Part shown: positions 1-6,596 of the stretch, piece by piece
Layout: every line of letters begins with the position of its first letter
Position numbering within the stretch: position 1 is the stretch's first letter
NCBI GenBank assembly: GCA_934569215.1
Contig: CAKTKF010000064.1
Location: forward strand, 1-6,737
Source of the DNA: an uncultured Oscillospiraceae bacterium
GTDB lineage: Bacteria > Bacillota > Clostridia > Oscillospirales > Oscillospiraceae
DNA length: 6,737 bases
Reading direction: 5' to 3'
Translations under genes and position numbers: made by a program
Notes under the pieces: model-generated
The model's database searches: none
What the model was told of the DNA's origin: nothing
The model's input: the letters and a program-made list of their open reading frames with translations, nothing else

Positions 1-1
1 G

Positions 2-478
2 ATTCTGGACGAGGTGAACGCCCTGGGGCTGACTGTGGAAGCGATTCTGCTGACCCACGGACACTTTGACCACGTGGGCGGCGTGAAAGAGATCGCCGCC
101 GAGACCGGCTGCGACGTCTATCTCTGCGCCGACGAGCTGACCATGCCGCCCCAGATGACTTTGGGGCAGCTCTACTACACCAAAACCTACGACGAGGGGG
201 ATACCCTGCGTCTTGCGGGGCTGACGATCTCCGTCATCCGCACCCCCGGCCACACCCCCGGCTCCGTGTGCCTGCTGATCGACGACGCCATGTTCTCCGG
301 CGACACCCTGTTTGCCGGTTCCTGCGGCCGTACCGACCTCCCCGGCGGCAGCGGCGCGGCCATGCGGGCTTCCCTGCGCCGTCTGGCGGAAATTCCCACC
401 GACTACCGGGTCTACCCCGGCCACGGGGAGCAGACGACGCTGGCGGAGGAAAAGCGGTATAACCCCTACTTACGATAA
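2..478 (+). CDS. MBL-fold metallo-hydrolase, glyoxalase II-like (5' partial)
   Basis: This is the C-terminal 158 residues of a metallo-beta-lactamase-fold hydrolase; the reading frame is open to the window edge, so the start lies upstream and the GTG at 14 is an internal valine. The metal site is visible: THGHFDH gives H19, H21, D23 and H24 of the visible part, TPGHTPGS gives H84, FSGDTLF gives the bridging D101, and YPGHGEQT gives H141. Proteins of this short glyoxalase II-like type are usually about 205-215 residues, so roughly 50 N-terminal residues are missing. The family is cytosolic, binds two metal ions (often zinc) and hydrolyses thioesters or related substrates; the substrate here cannot be told from sequence. 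The C-terminal extension of true glyoxalase II is absent. It ends 11 bases before hemZ, a pairing often seen in Clostridia downstream of relA and dtd, so co-transcription is likely. Confidence 0.9.
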   Translation: MLDEVNALGLTVEAILLTHGHFDHVGGVKEIAAETGCDVYLCADELTMPPQMTLGQLYYTKTYDEGDTLRLAGLTISVIRTPGHTPGSVCLLIDDAMFSGDTLFAGSCGRTDLPGGSGAAMRASLRRLAEIPTDYRVYPGHGEQTTLAEEKRYNPYLR

Positions 479-489
479 CTGAGGTTCTT

Positions 490-1923
490 ATGAAACTGAC
501 ATTGATCGGTCATGACGACCGCTATGCCGTGGAGCAGTTACAGCTGTCCCTGTTTCCCGACGGCACGGAGGGGGAGGCCACTTCGACCCTCCACCGGGGC
601 CAGGTCTGGCTTACCGCCGTCACGAAGATCACCGTGAACGGCATCACCGCCACGGCTACCCGGCGGATCAAAGCGGCGGACGAGACCGTCCGTCTGCGCC
701 GCCGGGCGTTGCAGCAAAGCTATTATCTGGCCGCGAAGCAGCTGCTGCCCGCTGCGCCTCCATGGGGCGCGCTGGCAGGCGTCCGCCCCACCAAGATCAC
801 CACAAAGCACCTGCTGGAAGGTGGCACACCAAAGTCTGCGGACAAGCTGCTACGGGACGTGTATTTCGTCACCGACGACCGCCGCAGGCTGGCCGTTGAC
901 TGCTCGGTCTCCACAGTCCGGGCGGTGAATCTCTTGCAGCCCAAGGATTTATCGCTGTACGTCGGCATTCCCTTCTGCCCCACCCGCTGTACCTATTGCA
1001 GCTTCGTCAGCCGCACCATCGGCAAAAAAACGGAGCTTCTGGAACCCTATCTGCGGGCGCTGGAACAGGAGATCGCGGTGACGGGCAAGCTCCTGGCACA
1101 GTCCGGCAGGACTGTCCGCACCCTCTACATCGGCGGCGGCACCCCTACGACCCTCTCTGCTCCCCAGATGAAGCGACTGCTTAGCGTCATCCGGGACAAT
1201 TTTGACCTGTCCCGGTGCGTGGAATTCACCGTAGAGGGCGGCCGCCCGGATACGCTGGATTTGGAGAAGCTTCAAGTTATCCGTTCCGGCGGCGCCGACC
1301 GCATGAGCATCAACCCCCAGACCATGGAGGACGCCGTCTTTCGCGCCTGCGGACGCCCCCACAAGGCGGCGGATGTGCTTCGCGCCTACGGCGAAGCGGC
1401 GGATGCAGGTTTCAGTGCCATCAATATGGATTTGATCGCGGGCCTTCCCGCAGACAGCACGGCGGGCTTCCGCCGCAGTCTGGACGCGGTGGCGGCATTG
1501 AACCCCGCCAACATCACCGTCCACACCCTTGCCCTAAAAAAGGGCGCCGACCTGTTTGAAAGGCGGGAGAATCTTCCCTCCGCCGGGGACGTCGCCGAAA
1601 TGGTCGCCTACGCGGAGCAGACCCTCCGGACTCTGGGCTACAAACCCTATTACCTCTACCGCCAGAAATACATGTCCGGCAGCTTCGAAAACGTGGGCTG
1701 GAGCCGGGACAACTTAGACTGCCTGTACAACATCTACATGATGGAGGAAGTGCATACCATCCTCTCCCTGGGCGGCGGGGGCATGAACAAGGTCAACCTC
1801 CCCGACGGCACTCTCCGCCGGTTCCATAACCCCAAATTCCCCGAACAGTACATCGAAATGCTCCCGGGCGTGCTGGAGCAGAAGCAGGCGCTGTTCCGCC
1901 TCATGGCGGATGGGGCAAAATAA
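490..1923 (+). CDS. hemZ: Coproporphyrinogen dehydrogenase HemZ-type radical SAM protein
   Basis: A 477-residue radical SAM protein of the HemZ subgroup of HemN/HemW-like enzymes, close to the usual length. The cluster-binding motif GIPFCPTRCTYCSF supplies C163, C167 and C170 for a [4Fe-4S] cluster that cleaves S-adenosylmethionine. Other family marks are GVRPTK (97-102) in the N-terminal extension typical of HemZ, GGGTPT (215-220), the SAM-side strand ending in GRPDT (251-255), and DRMSINPQTM (270-279). The ATG follows GAGG at 481-484 by five bases. HemZ is annotated as an oxygen-independent coproporphyrinogen III oxidase, but proof is thin and many carriers lack a full haem pathway, so the real substrate may differ. 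One oddity: position 250, before GRPDT, is glycine where HemZ proteins usually have alanine. It lies between the MBL hydrolase and the amidohydrolase genes, with no terminator on either side. Confidence 0.9.
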   Translation: MKLTLIGHDDRYAVEQLQLSLFPDGTEGEATSTLHRGQVWLTAVTKITVNGITATATRRIKAADETVRLRRRALQQSYYLAAKQLLPAAPPWGALAGVRPTKITTKHLLEGGTPKSADKLLRDVYFVTDDRRRLAVDCSVSTVRAVNLLQPKDLSLYVGIPFCPTRCTYCSFVSRTIGKKTELLEPYLRALEQEIAVTGKLLAQSGRTVRTLYIGGGTPTTLSAPQMKRLLSVIRDNFDLSRCVEFTVEGGRPDTLDLEKLQVIRSGGADRMSINPQTMEDAVFRACGRPHKAADVLRAYGEAADAGFSAINMDLIAGLPADSTAGFRRSLDAVAALNPANITVHTLALKKGADLFERRENLPSAGDVAEMVAYAEQTLRTLGYKPYYLYRQKYMSGSFENVGWSRDNLDCLYNIYMMEEVHTILSLGGGGMNKVNLPDGTLRRFHNPKFPEQYIEMLPGVLEQKQALFRLMADGAK

Positions 1924-1938
1924 CGCCCACGCTACACG

Positions 1939-1946
1939 AAAGGAAG
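1939..1946 (+). promoter_or_regulatory. Ribosome binding site deciding the TTG start of the amidohydrolase
   Basis: AAAGGAAG lies nine bases before the TTG at 1956. The nearby GTG triplets at 1946 and 1948 are out of frame, and the first in-frame ATG (1992) would cut off the first conserved beta strand, so TTG is the best start. Confidence 0.65.
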
Positions 1947-1955
1947 TGTGCCAAT

Positions 1956-3272
1956 TTGGACACCCTCATTTCTAATGTCACAGCCGTGACCATGAACCCC
2001 CGGATGGAGGTCATTTTCGGCGCTTATATCGGCATCGAGGACGGCAAGATCGTCTCCATCGAGCGAAAGCCCCCCGCCGAAGCGCCCAAGGCCATTGTGG
2101 ACGGCACCGGCATGGTGGCCATTCCCGGCCTCATCAACTGCCACACCCATCTGGCGACCGCCGCCCTGCGGTGCTTCACCGACGATCTGGGCAACACCGA
2201 AGCCCTTCAGGCGCTGCTGCAAAAGGAAGCGAAGATGGACTCCCGCAGCGCCAAGGCGGCGGCGTCTCTCGCCATTGCCGAGTGCCTGCGTTTCGGCGTC
2301 ACCTCGGTTTCCGACCTGTACTACTACCCCAACGCCACCGCCGAGGCCGTGGCGGAGTCCGGCATCAAGGCCAATCTGGCGCTGTCCAGCTACCGCTTCA
2401 TCGACGAAAACGAGGACTTCGACTTCGAGACCGACGAGCAGTGCCGGGAGCTGGTGAAGGTCACGGAGAAGTGGAACGGCTTCGACGGCGGCCGTATCAA
2501 GATCGACGCCGGAATCTACGGCGAGTACATCAGCAATTACCGGCTCTGGGAAGGTCTGGTGGGCTACGCCGCAGAGCAGAACCTGGGCATGCAGCTGCAC
2601 CTGGCGGAGACCCAAAGCGAAGTGGACTCCTGCCTGGAACGCACCGGCATGAACCCCGGGGAGCTGCTGAATTGCCACAATGTGTTCAGCCGCCCCACCA
2701 CCGCCGCGGGCTGTACATATTTAACCGGGGACGAGCGTAAACTGCTGGGGAAGAAGGGCGTCTGCGCCGTGGCGACCCCCGTGTCCGCCTACAAAAACGG
2801 CCAGTCCTCCACGCCTATCCTGGAATCCGTCAAAGCGGGGATGAACGTGGCTCTCGGCACCGGCGGCGCGATTGAGTGCGGGAATCTGGATATGTTCGAG
2901 GTCATGCGCTTTGCCGCCATGTCCGCCCGGAAGGAAAGCGGCAATCCTGGCGCCCTGCCGTCTCCCGCCGCGCTAATGATGGCGACTGTCTCCGGTGCGC
3001 AAGCCCAGGGGCGCGCAAAGGAATGCGGAATGCTTCAGGTGGGCATGGACGCGGACATTGCACTCATTGACTTTTCCGCCCCCCATCTGATTCCTTGCCA
3101 CAACGTCCTGAACGGTCTTGTCTGGTCTGCCAAGGGCGGCGACGTGGCCATGACCATGGTGCGGGGCAGAATCCTCTACGAAAACGGCCAATTCCCCACC
3201 ATCGACATGAAGAAGGTCGTGGAGGAACTGACCGAATACGCCATCCCCCGGCTGTTTGAAGAAACGAAGTGA
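1956..3272 (+). CDS. Amidohydrolase-family protein, MTA/SAH deaminase-like, with degenerate active site
   Basis: A 438-residue cytosolic TIM-barrel protein of the amidohydrolase superfamily, closest in layout to 5-methylthioadenosine/S-adenosylhomocysteine deaminases (length about 430). The N-terminal beta-sandwich strand, the PGLINCHTHLATAALR segment with metal-ligand pair H63/H65, HLAET with H215 and E218, the NLDMFEVMR segment (310-318), and the C-terminal GMDADIALID and TMVRGRILYENGQFPTID segments are all in family order. Several catalytic positions are changed. The usual AAHC histidine is G252 (AAGCTYL), the metal-binding aspartate of GTDGA is G303 (GTGGAIE), the substrate histidine of GPHSPY aligns with Y188 (GIYGEY), and the HNPxSN loop reads ATPVSA. 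The frame is intact, so this is not a frameshifted pseudogene. Ordinary deaminase activity is doubtful; a changed reaction or non-catalytic role is possible. It starts at TTG, 32 bases after hemZ and 21 before the flippase gene, probably within the same transcript. Confidence 0.85.
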   Translation: MDTLISNVTAVTMNPRMEVIFGAYIGIEDGKIVSIERKPPAEAPKAIVDGTGMVAIPGLINCHTHLATAALRCFTDDLGNTEALQALLQKEAKMDSRSAKAAASLAIAECLRFGVTSVSDLYYYPNATAEAVAESGIKANLALSSYRFIDENEDFDFETDEQCRELVKVTEKWNGFDGGRIKIDAGIYGEYISNYRLWEGLVGYAAEQNLGMQLHLAETQSEVDSCLERTGMNPGELLNCHNVFSRPTTAAGCTYLTGDERKLLGKKGVCAVATPVSAYKNGQSSTPILESVKAGMNVALGTGGAIECGNLDMFEVMRFAAMSARKESGNPGALPSPAALMMATVSGAQAQGRAKECGMLQVGMDADIALIDFSAPHLIPCHNVLNGLVWSAKGGDVAMTMVRGRILYENGQFPTIDMKKVVEELTEYAIPRLFEETK

Positions 3273-3293
3273 CCCCGCAGAAAGGATGAAACC

Positions 3294-4901
3294 ATGTCTG
3301 ATATGCAAAAAAAGCAGAATTTTCTTCAGGGTACCGCCCTGCTCGCAATGGCGACGGCCATTGTCAAGGTCATCGGCGCTCTGTACAAAATTCCCCTCAA
3401 CGCCATCATCGGCGAGCAGGGCTTCGGCTACTTCAACACGGCCTACGACATCTATAACGTACTGCTGATGATCTCCACCGCCGGACTGCCCGTCGCCATG
3501 AGCCGGATGATCTCTCAGGCCAGTTCTCTTGACCACTACAATCAGGTGCGGCGGATCTACCGCACCGCCCGGGGTATTTTTCTGGCGCTGGGCATCGCGG
3601 GCAGTCTGCTGATGACGGTATTCTGCCGTCAGCTGGCCGCCTTCCAGAACCAGCCCGATGCCTGGGCGGCCATCGGCTGCCTTGGTCCCTGCGTGCTGCT
3701 GATCTGCGTCATGAGCACCTACCGTGGCTTCTTCCAGGGGCAGGGGAATATGCTGCCTACCTCCGTTTCTCAGGTGCTGGAGGCCGTGGTGAAGCTGATC
3801 GTGGGCATGGGCGCGGCGCTGGCGATCCTGAAAATGACCAACGAGATTCCGCTGGCCGCAGGCGGCGCGATTTTAGGCGTCACGGCAAGCTGCCTTGTCT
3901 CGGCGATTTACCTGTTCAGCCGCTTCCGGAAGAGCTACGTCCTTCTGCCCCGGACGGAGGAGGAACCCCACTCCTACCGGAAGACCGCCCGTGGGCTGCT
4001 GGCCATCGCCATCCCCATCACCTTCGGCTCTGCCGCCTTGCAGCTGATGACTATGCTGGAAACCAAAATTTACATGGGGCAGCTGCTGAATCTGGGCTAC
4101 ACCCAGTCCGCCGCCGACACCATGCGGGGCGTTTACGGCATGTGCCTGACCATTTTCAACATGCCCTGCGCCTTCATCACCCCCATCACCATCAGCATCA
4201 TTCCCGCCATCACCTCCCACCTGACCCTGTGCGGCGACGAGGAGGCCAAGGCCACCGAGGAATCCGCCGTGCGGATCACCGGGCTGATCGCCATGCCCTG
4301 CGCCTTTGGCCTTGCCCTGCTGGCCGAGCCGATCACCGCCCTGCTGGGGGGATATTCCGGCGGGAATCTGGCGATGGCCACCCGGCTTATGACGGTTTTG
4401 GGCTTTACCATCCTCTTTAACGCTTTGGTGCTGGTCTCCACGGCCATCATGCAGGCCCACGGCCACGCCGGTCGGCCGGTCGTCAACATGCTGATCGGCG
4501 GCGTTGTGAATCTGGTGGCGGTGTACGTGCTGGCGGGAATGCCGCTTATCAACATTCTGGGTACGCCTATCGGCCTGCTGATGGGCTATGTGGTCATCAG
4601 TATCCTGAACATCCTGTCCATGCGCCGCCTGCTGCCGAAGCCGCCCGCGATCCTGCCGAACCTTCTCCGTTCCTTCTTCGCCGCGGCGGTGATGGGCGTT
4701 CTCGCCTGGGGCGCGCTGTGGGCGCTGAAGGCCGTGGGCGTGCGGGAGATCGGCACAGGCCGACTGATTCTGTGCGCCGTGCCGGTGCTGGTGGGCGTGG
4801 TCAGCTACTTCTTTACCGCTGTCAAGTTCAAGGTCATCACCCACGAGGACTGTCTGCTGCTGCCAAAGGGCGAAAAAATCGCAAAAATCCTGAAGCTGTG
4901 A
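3294..4901 (+). CDS. SpoVB/YabM-family polysaccharide or lipid II flippase (MOP superfamily)
   Basis: A 535-residue, almost wholly hydrophobic membrane protein of the MurJ/SpoVB branch of the MOP exporter superfamily, consistent with about 14 membrane helices. The N-terminal segment FLQGTALLAMATAIVKVIG followed by YKIPLNAIIGEQGFGYFNTAY (31-51) and the signature YRGFFQGQGNMLPTSVSQ (143-160) with VLEAVVKLIVG (161-171) are typical of this family. Members flip undecaprenyl-linked cell-wall or polysaccharide precursors across the inner membrane; B. subtilis SpoVB is needed for spore cortex and YabM is its paralogue next to rqcP. The ATG is preceded by AAAGGA at 3281-3286 with seven bases of spacing. 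Position next to HU and rqcP favours the yabM locus, but exact orthology to SpoVB, YabM or MurJ cannot be settled here. It has no clear terminator; the HU promoter region starts right after its stop codon. Confidence 0.9.
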   Translation: MSDMQKKQNFLQGTALLAMATAIVKVIGALYKIPLNAIIGEQGFGYFNTAYDIYNVLLMISTAGLPVAMSRMISQASSLDHYNQVRRIYRTARGIFLALGIAGSLLMTVFCRQLAAFQNQPDAWAAIGCLGPCVLLICVMSTYRGFFQGQGNMLPTSVSQVLEAVVKLIVGMGAALAILKMTNEIPLAAGGAILGVTASCLVSAIYLFSRFRKSYVLLPRTEEEPHSYRKTARGLLAIAIPITFGSAALQLMTMLETKIYMGQLLNLGYTQSAADTMRGVYGMCLTIFNMPCAFITPITISIIPAITSHLTLCGDEEAKATEESAVRITGLIAMPCAFGLALLAEPITALLGGYSGGNLAMATRLMTVLGFTILFNALVLVSTAIMQAHGHAGRPVVNMLIGGVVNLVAVYVLAGMPLINILGTPIGLLMGYVVISILNILSMRRLLPKPPAILPNLLRSFFAAAVMGVLAWGALWALKAVGVREIGTGRLILCAVPVLVGVVSYFFTAVKFKVITHEDCLLLPKGEKIAKILKL

Positions 4902-4907
4902 GTTTTT

Positions 4908-4937
4908 TTGAAAAATCTCTTGCAATTTGGGTAGAAT
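4908..4937 (+). promoter_or_regulatory. Sigma-A-type promoter for hup-rqcP
   Basis: TTGAAA (4908-4913) and TAGAAT (4932-4937) each match five of six consensus bases, with an 18-base spacer. A second, weaker overlapping candidate is TTGCAA (4920-4925) with TAATCT (4943-4948), 17-base spacer. Either would give HU and rqcP transcription independent of the upstream operon. Confidence 0.6.
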
Positions 4938-4952
4938 TATGTTAATCTAAAC

Positions 4953-4972
4953 GTCGACTTCATGTCGGCTTC
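4953..4972 (+). repeat. Short direct repeat/hairpin in the HU leader
   Basis: GTCGACTTC (4953-4961) is repeated two bases later as GTCGGCTTC (4964-4972). The same bases can fold as a 6-bp hairpin, GTCGAC pairing with GTCGGC (4964-4969) around a TTCAT loop with one G-U pair. It would sit near the 5' end of the HU messenger. A role in mRNA stability or protein binding is inference only. Confidence 0.4.
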
Positions 4973-5007
4973 AAAATATTTTCACTTTCAGAAAAGAGGA
5001 TATAAAC

Positions 5008-5283
5008 ATGAATAAAACTGAACTGATCGCCGCCGCCGCCGAGGGCGCCGGCCTGACCAAGAAGGACACCGAGCGGGTCATCAACGCCGCCATCGATGCC
5101 GTTACCGCAGCTCTGGTGAAGGGCGACAAGGTGCAGGTCTCCGGCTTCGGAACCTTTGAGACCAAGGAGCGGAAAGCCCGCATCGGCCGCAACCCCCACA
5201 CCAAGGAAGCCATCGAAATCTCTGCTACCCGCGTTCCCGCCTTCAAGGCAAGCAAGGCTCTGAAGGACAACGTTGCAAAGTAA
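5008..5283 (+). CDS. hup: HU family DNA-binding protein
   Basis: A 91-residue HU protein, the usual length. It forms a dimer that bends and compacts DNA in the nucleoid. The N-terminal helices start MNKTELIAAAAEGAGLTKKD, the saddle strand carries VQVSGFGTFE (42-51), and the DNA-inserting arm has RIGRNPHT (58-65) with the conserved R61-N62-P63. The C-terminal PAFKASKALKD (77-87) is also standard. The ATG follows AGAGGA (4995-5000) by seven bases. It has its own promoter region just upstream and lies three bases before rqcP, so the two are surely co-transcribed. HU next to rqcP is a conserved arrangement in Clostridia. Whether this is the only HU gene in the genome cannot be told. Confidence 0.97.
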   Translation: MNKTELIAAAAEGAGLTKKDTERVINAAIDAVTAALVKGDKVQVSGFGTFETKERKARIGRNPHTKEAIEISATRVPAFKASKALKDNVAK

Positions 5284-5286
5284 GCG

Positions 5287-5526
5287 ATGCGGCTTGACAA
5301 GTATCTCAAAGTCTCCCGCCTGATCAAGCGCCGGACGGTGGCCAACGAGGCCTGCGACAACGGCCGCATCAGCGTCAATGGCCGGGTGGTTAAGGCCGGT
5401 TACGACGTGAAGGTCGGAGACAAAATCGAGATTTCCATGGGTGCCCGGACGGTGACCGTGGAGGTTCTCCAGGTAGCGGAAACCGTCCGCAAGGACGATG
5501 CCGCTGCCATGTATAAGGAAGTATGA
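5287..5526 (+). CDS. rqcP: S4-domain RNA-binding protein RqcP (YabO)
   Basis: A 79-residue protein made almost entirely of one S4 RNA-binding domain: MRLDKYLKVSRLIKRRTVA (1-19), the turn NGRISVNGRVVKAGYDVKVGD (25-45), and a final strand TVEVLQV. RqcP works with RqcH and the obstructed 50S subunit in ribosome-associated quality control, helping to add C-terminal alanine tails to stalled nascent chains; it is related to Hsp15. Length and the downstream position after HU support RqcP over longer S4 proteins such as pseudouridine synthases or YlmH. The ATG lies three bases after the HU stop; I see no strong ribosome site of its own, so translational coupling to HU is likely. A terminator follows immediately, so the usual partners yabP, yabQ and divIC are not in this transcript. 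Confidence 0.92.
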   Translation: MRLDKYLKVSRLIKRRTVANEACDNGRISVNGRVVKAGYDVKVGDKIEISMGARTVTVEVLQVAETVRKDDAAAMYKEV

Positions 5527-5529
5527 GTG

Positions 5530-5570
5530 TTTACCGCCGTGAAACGTTCGTTTCACGGCGGTAAAGTTTT
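5530..5570 (+). terminator. Rho-independent terminator of hup-rqcP
   Basis: A perfect 16-bp stem (TTTACCGCCGTGAAAC, 5530-5545, with its exact complement at 5550-5565) closes a GTTC loop and is followed by GTTTT. It starts four bases after the rqcP stop codon. The T-run is short, but the stem is very stable. Confidence 0.9.
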
Positions 5571-5578
5571 GTGCGTGC

Positions 5579-5607
5579 TTGCAATGGTTCCCTGTGTATG
5601 GTATACT
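5579..5607 (+). promoter_or_regulatory. Sigma-A-type promoter of the VOC gene
   Basis: TTGCAA (5579-5584) and TATACT (5602-5607) are 17 bases apart, with a T-G-rich spacer. Transcription should start near 5614, which leaves a leader of about 25 bases before the GTG at 5639. Confidence 0.75.
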
Positions 5608-5626
5608 AAAACAATTCGGGAATGAC

Positions 5627-5631
5627 GGAGG
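5627..5631 (+). promoter_or_regulatory. Ribosome binding site deciding the GTG start of the VOC gene
   Basis: GGAGG lies seven bases before GTG at 5639. A longer reading from TTG at 5579 is excluded because that triplet is part of the promoter -35 element. Confidence 0.85.
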
Positions 5632-5638
5632 AAACGCT

Positions 5639-6022
5639 GTGAAAATCGAACATGCCGCGCTGTATGTGAACGATCTGGAAGGGGCGCGCAGCTTCTTTGT
5701 AAGCTATCTGGGCGCGAAATCAAACGACGGCTACCACAATCCGAAGACAGGCTTCCGGTCGTATTTTCTGTCCTTTGACGGCGGTGCGCGGCTTGAGATC
5801 ATGAATAGGCCGGAGCTGGCGGATACCCCAAAAGAACCCGCCTGCACCGGATACGCGCACATTGCGTTCAGCGTGGGCAGTCGGGAAGCGGTCGATTCGC
5901 TGACTGCAAGGCTGAAAGCAGACGGCTACGAAGTCATCAGCGGCCCCCGCACAACGGGAGACGGCTATTACGAAAGCTGCATTGCCGCAGTCGAGGGTAA
6001 TCTGATCGAACTCACGGTTTGA
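5639..6022 (+). CDS. VOC family protein (glyoxalase/bleomycin-resistance fold)
   Basis: A 127-residue vicinal-oxygen-chelate protein starting at GTG. The two beta-alpha-beta-beta-beta halves are clear: [19 protein letters not shown] begins the first and [18 protein letters not shown] the second. The four expected metal ligands are present: H5, E53 (RLEIM), H74 (AHIAF) and E124 (LIELTV). The segment [14 protein letters not shown] (100-113) before the last strands is common in small glyoxalase I-like proteins of Firmicutes. The fold supports metal-dependent lyase, isomerase or dioxygenase chemistry or drug binding; the substrate here is unknown, so glyoxalase I activity should not be assumed. 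It has its own promoter and is flanked by terminators on both sides, so it is a single-gene unit. It ends 86 bases before a convergent minus-strand gene. Confidence 0.88.
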   Translation: MKIEHAALYVNDLEGARSFFVSYLGAKSNDGYHNPKTGFRSYFLSFDGGARLEIMNRPELADTPKEPACTGYAHIAFSVGSREAVDSLTARLKADGYEVISGPRTTGDGYYESCIAAVEGNLIELTV

Positions 6023-6057
6023 GCCGGATAAATACTTTGACGTTCCGAATTGGCCGA

Positions 6058-6100
6058 AAACCGGGGCATGACCCGCCGTAAGGCGGTCATGTCCTGGTTT
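6058..6100. terminator. Probable bidirectional terminator between convergent genes
   Basis: A long hairpin pairs 6058-6077 with 6082-6100 around a GTAA loop, with one bulged C and two G-U pairs as read on the plus strand. The stem is flanked by AAAACC and GGTTT, so the minus strand reads GGTTTT at its end and the plus strand GGTTT. It can serve the VOC gene and the minus-strand gene. Confidence 0.7.
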
Positions 6101-6108
6101 GCCTTCCT

Positions 6109-6561
6109 CTATGACCGCGAAATGTTCTGCGTCTGCTCCCCCAGCAGACGCGCCAGCAGAACGCACTCATCCCGGCTCAAGTCCGCAAGATGCTGAAACA
6201 CAATGCCAAAATCCCCGTCCACCGTCCGCGCCGTATACTCCGTCACTGCACGCCGGGCGCAGTGATATCGCTTTTCCAGTGCCTTCGCTGCTGGCTCCTC
6301 CGGAACGGCGATCTGCGCTGTTTTTCTGCCCCCACTGCCGGACAGCCGCCCGATCCCCCGCAGACAGGCGAGAATCTCCATCTGCATATCGTGCAGATGC
6401 CGAAGCTGCTCCCGGACTCTGCCGGAAAACTGTCCGGCCAGCTTCCGATAAACCGCCGCCGCTTCCATTGCCTCCAGTTCCATCGGTCGCAGACTGCTCC
6501 GGGGAGGCTCCTGCTGCCCCAGTACTCGCTGCCATACCTGCTGCTCCACATCCCGGTTCAT
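6109..6561 (-). CDS. Small helical protein of unknown function, possibly ferritin-like
   Basis: I do not recognise a characterised family. The 150-residue protein is predicted from sequence to be mostly helical: MELEAMEAAAVYRKLAGQF (27-45), VREQLRHLHDMQMEILACLR (49-68), a flexible glycine/serine stretch (69-79), then RYHCARRAVTEYTART (98-113) and IVFQHLADLSRDECVLLARL (120-139). The E-x-x-A-x-x-Y pattern in helix one and the overall layout recall small rubrerythrin/ferritin-like proteins, but the paired ExxH metal motifs are not intact, so this is only a suggestion. There is no signal peptide or membrane segment. The ATG (6561-6559) is chosen because GAGAGGAG lies seven bases upstream (6569-6576) and a promoter lies behind it; the frame stays open further upstream to 6735, but that runs through the promoter. 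It is divergent from the gene starting at 6716. Confidence 0.75.
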   Translation of the reverse strand: MNRDVEQQVWQRVLGQQEPPRSSLRPMELEAMEAAAVYRKLAGQFSGRVREQLRHLHDMQMEILACLRGIGRLSGSGGRKTAQIAVPEEPAAKALEKRYHCARRAVTEYTARTVDGDFGIVFQHLADLSRDECVLLARLLGEQTQNISRS

Positions 6562-6596
6562 AATGCCGCTCCTCTCAAAAACATGGCTCTGTTCCC

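Noticed and set aside
14..16. GTG at 14 as start of the MBL hydrolase
   Set aside because: The frame continues to the window edge, and starting here would remove the strand that precedes the metal-binding motif.
949..1524. Minus-strand open frame opposite hemZ
   Set aside because: Overlaps the radical SAM core of hemZ and has no independent support.
1924..1955. Possible terminator or regulatory RNA between hemZ and the amidohydrolase gene
   Set aside because: Only 32 bases, with no stem-loop plus T-run; it holds a ribosome site only.
1932..2678. Minus-strand open frame opposite the amidohydrolase gene
   Set aside because: Shadow of a well-supported gene; no ribosome site or recognisable motif seen.
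4903..4909. T-run after the flippase stop codon as a terminator
   Set aside because: No GC-rich stem precedes it; only weak A-T pairing is possible. The bases are better explained as part of the HU promoter.
3873..4925. Long minus-strand open frame (350 codons) opposite the flippase gene
   Set aside because: Its translation is rich in His, Gln, Gly and Asp and resembles no folded protein; it is the antisense shadow of a clear membrane protein gene in GC-rich DNA.
6099..6563. Plus-strand open frame opposite the minus-strand helical protein gene
   Set aside because: The product is proline, alanine and serine rich, begins in the terminator hairpin and has no ribosome site; the minus-strand gene has promoter, ribosome site and terminator.
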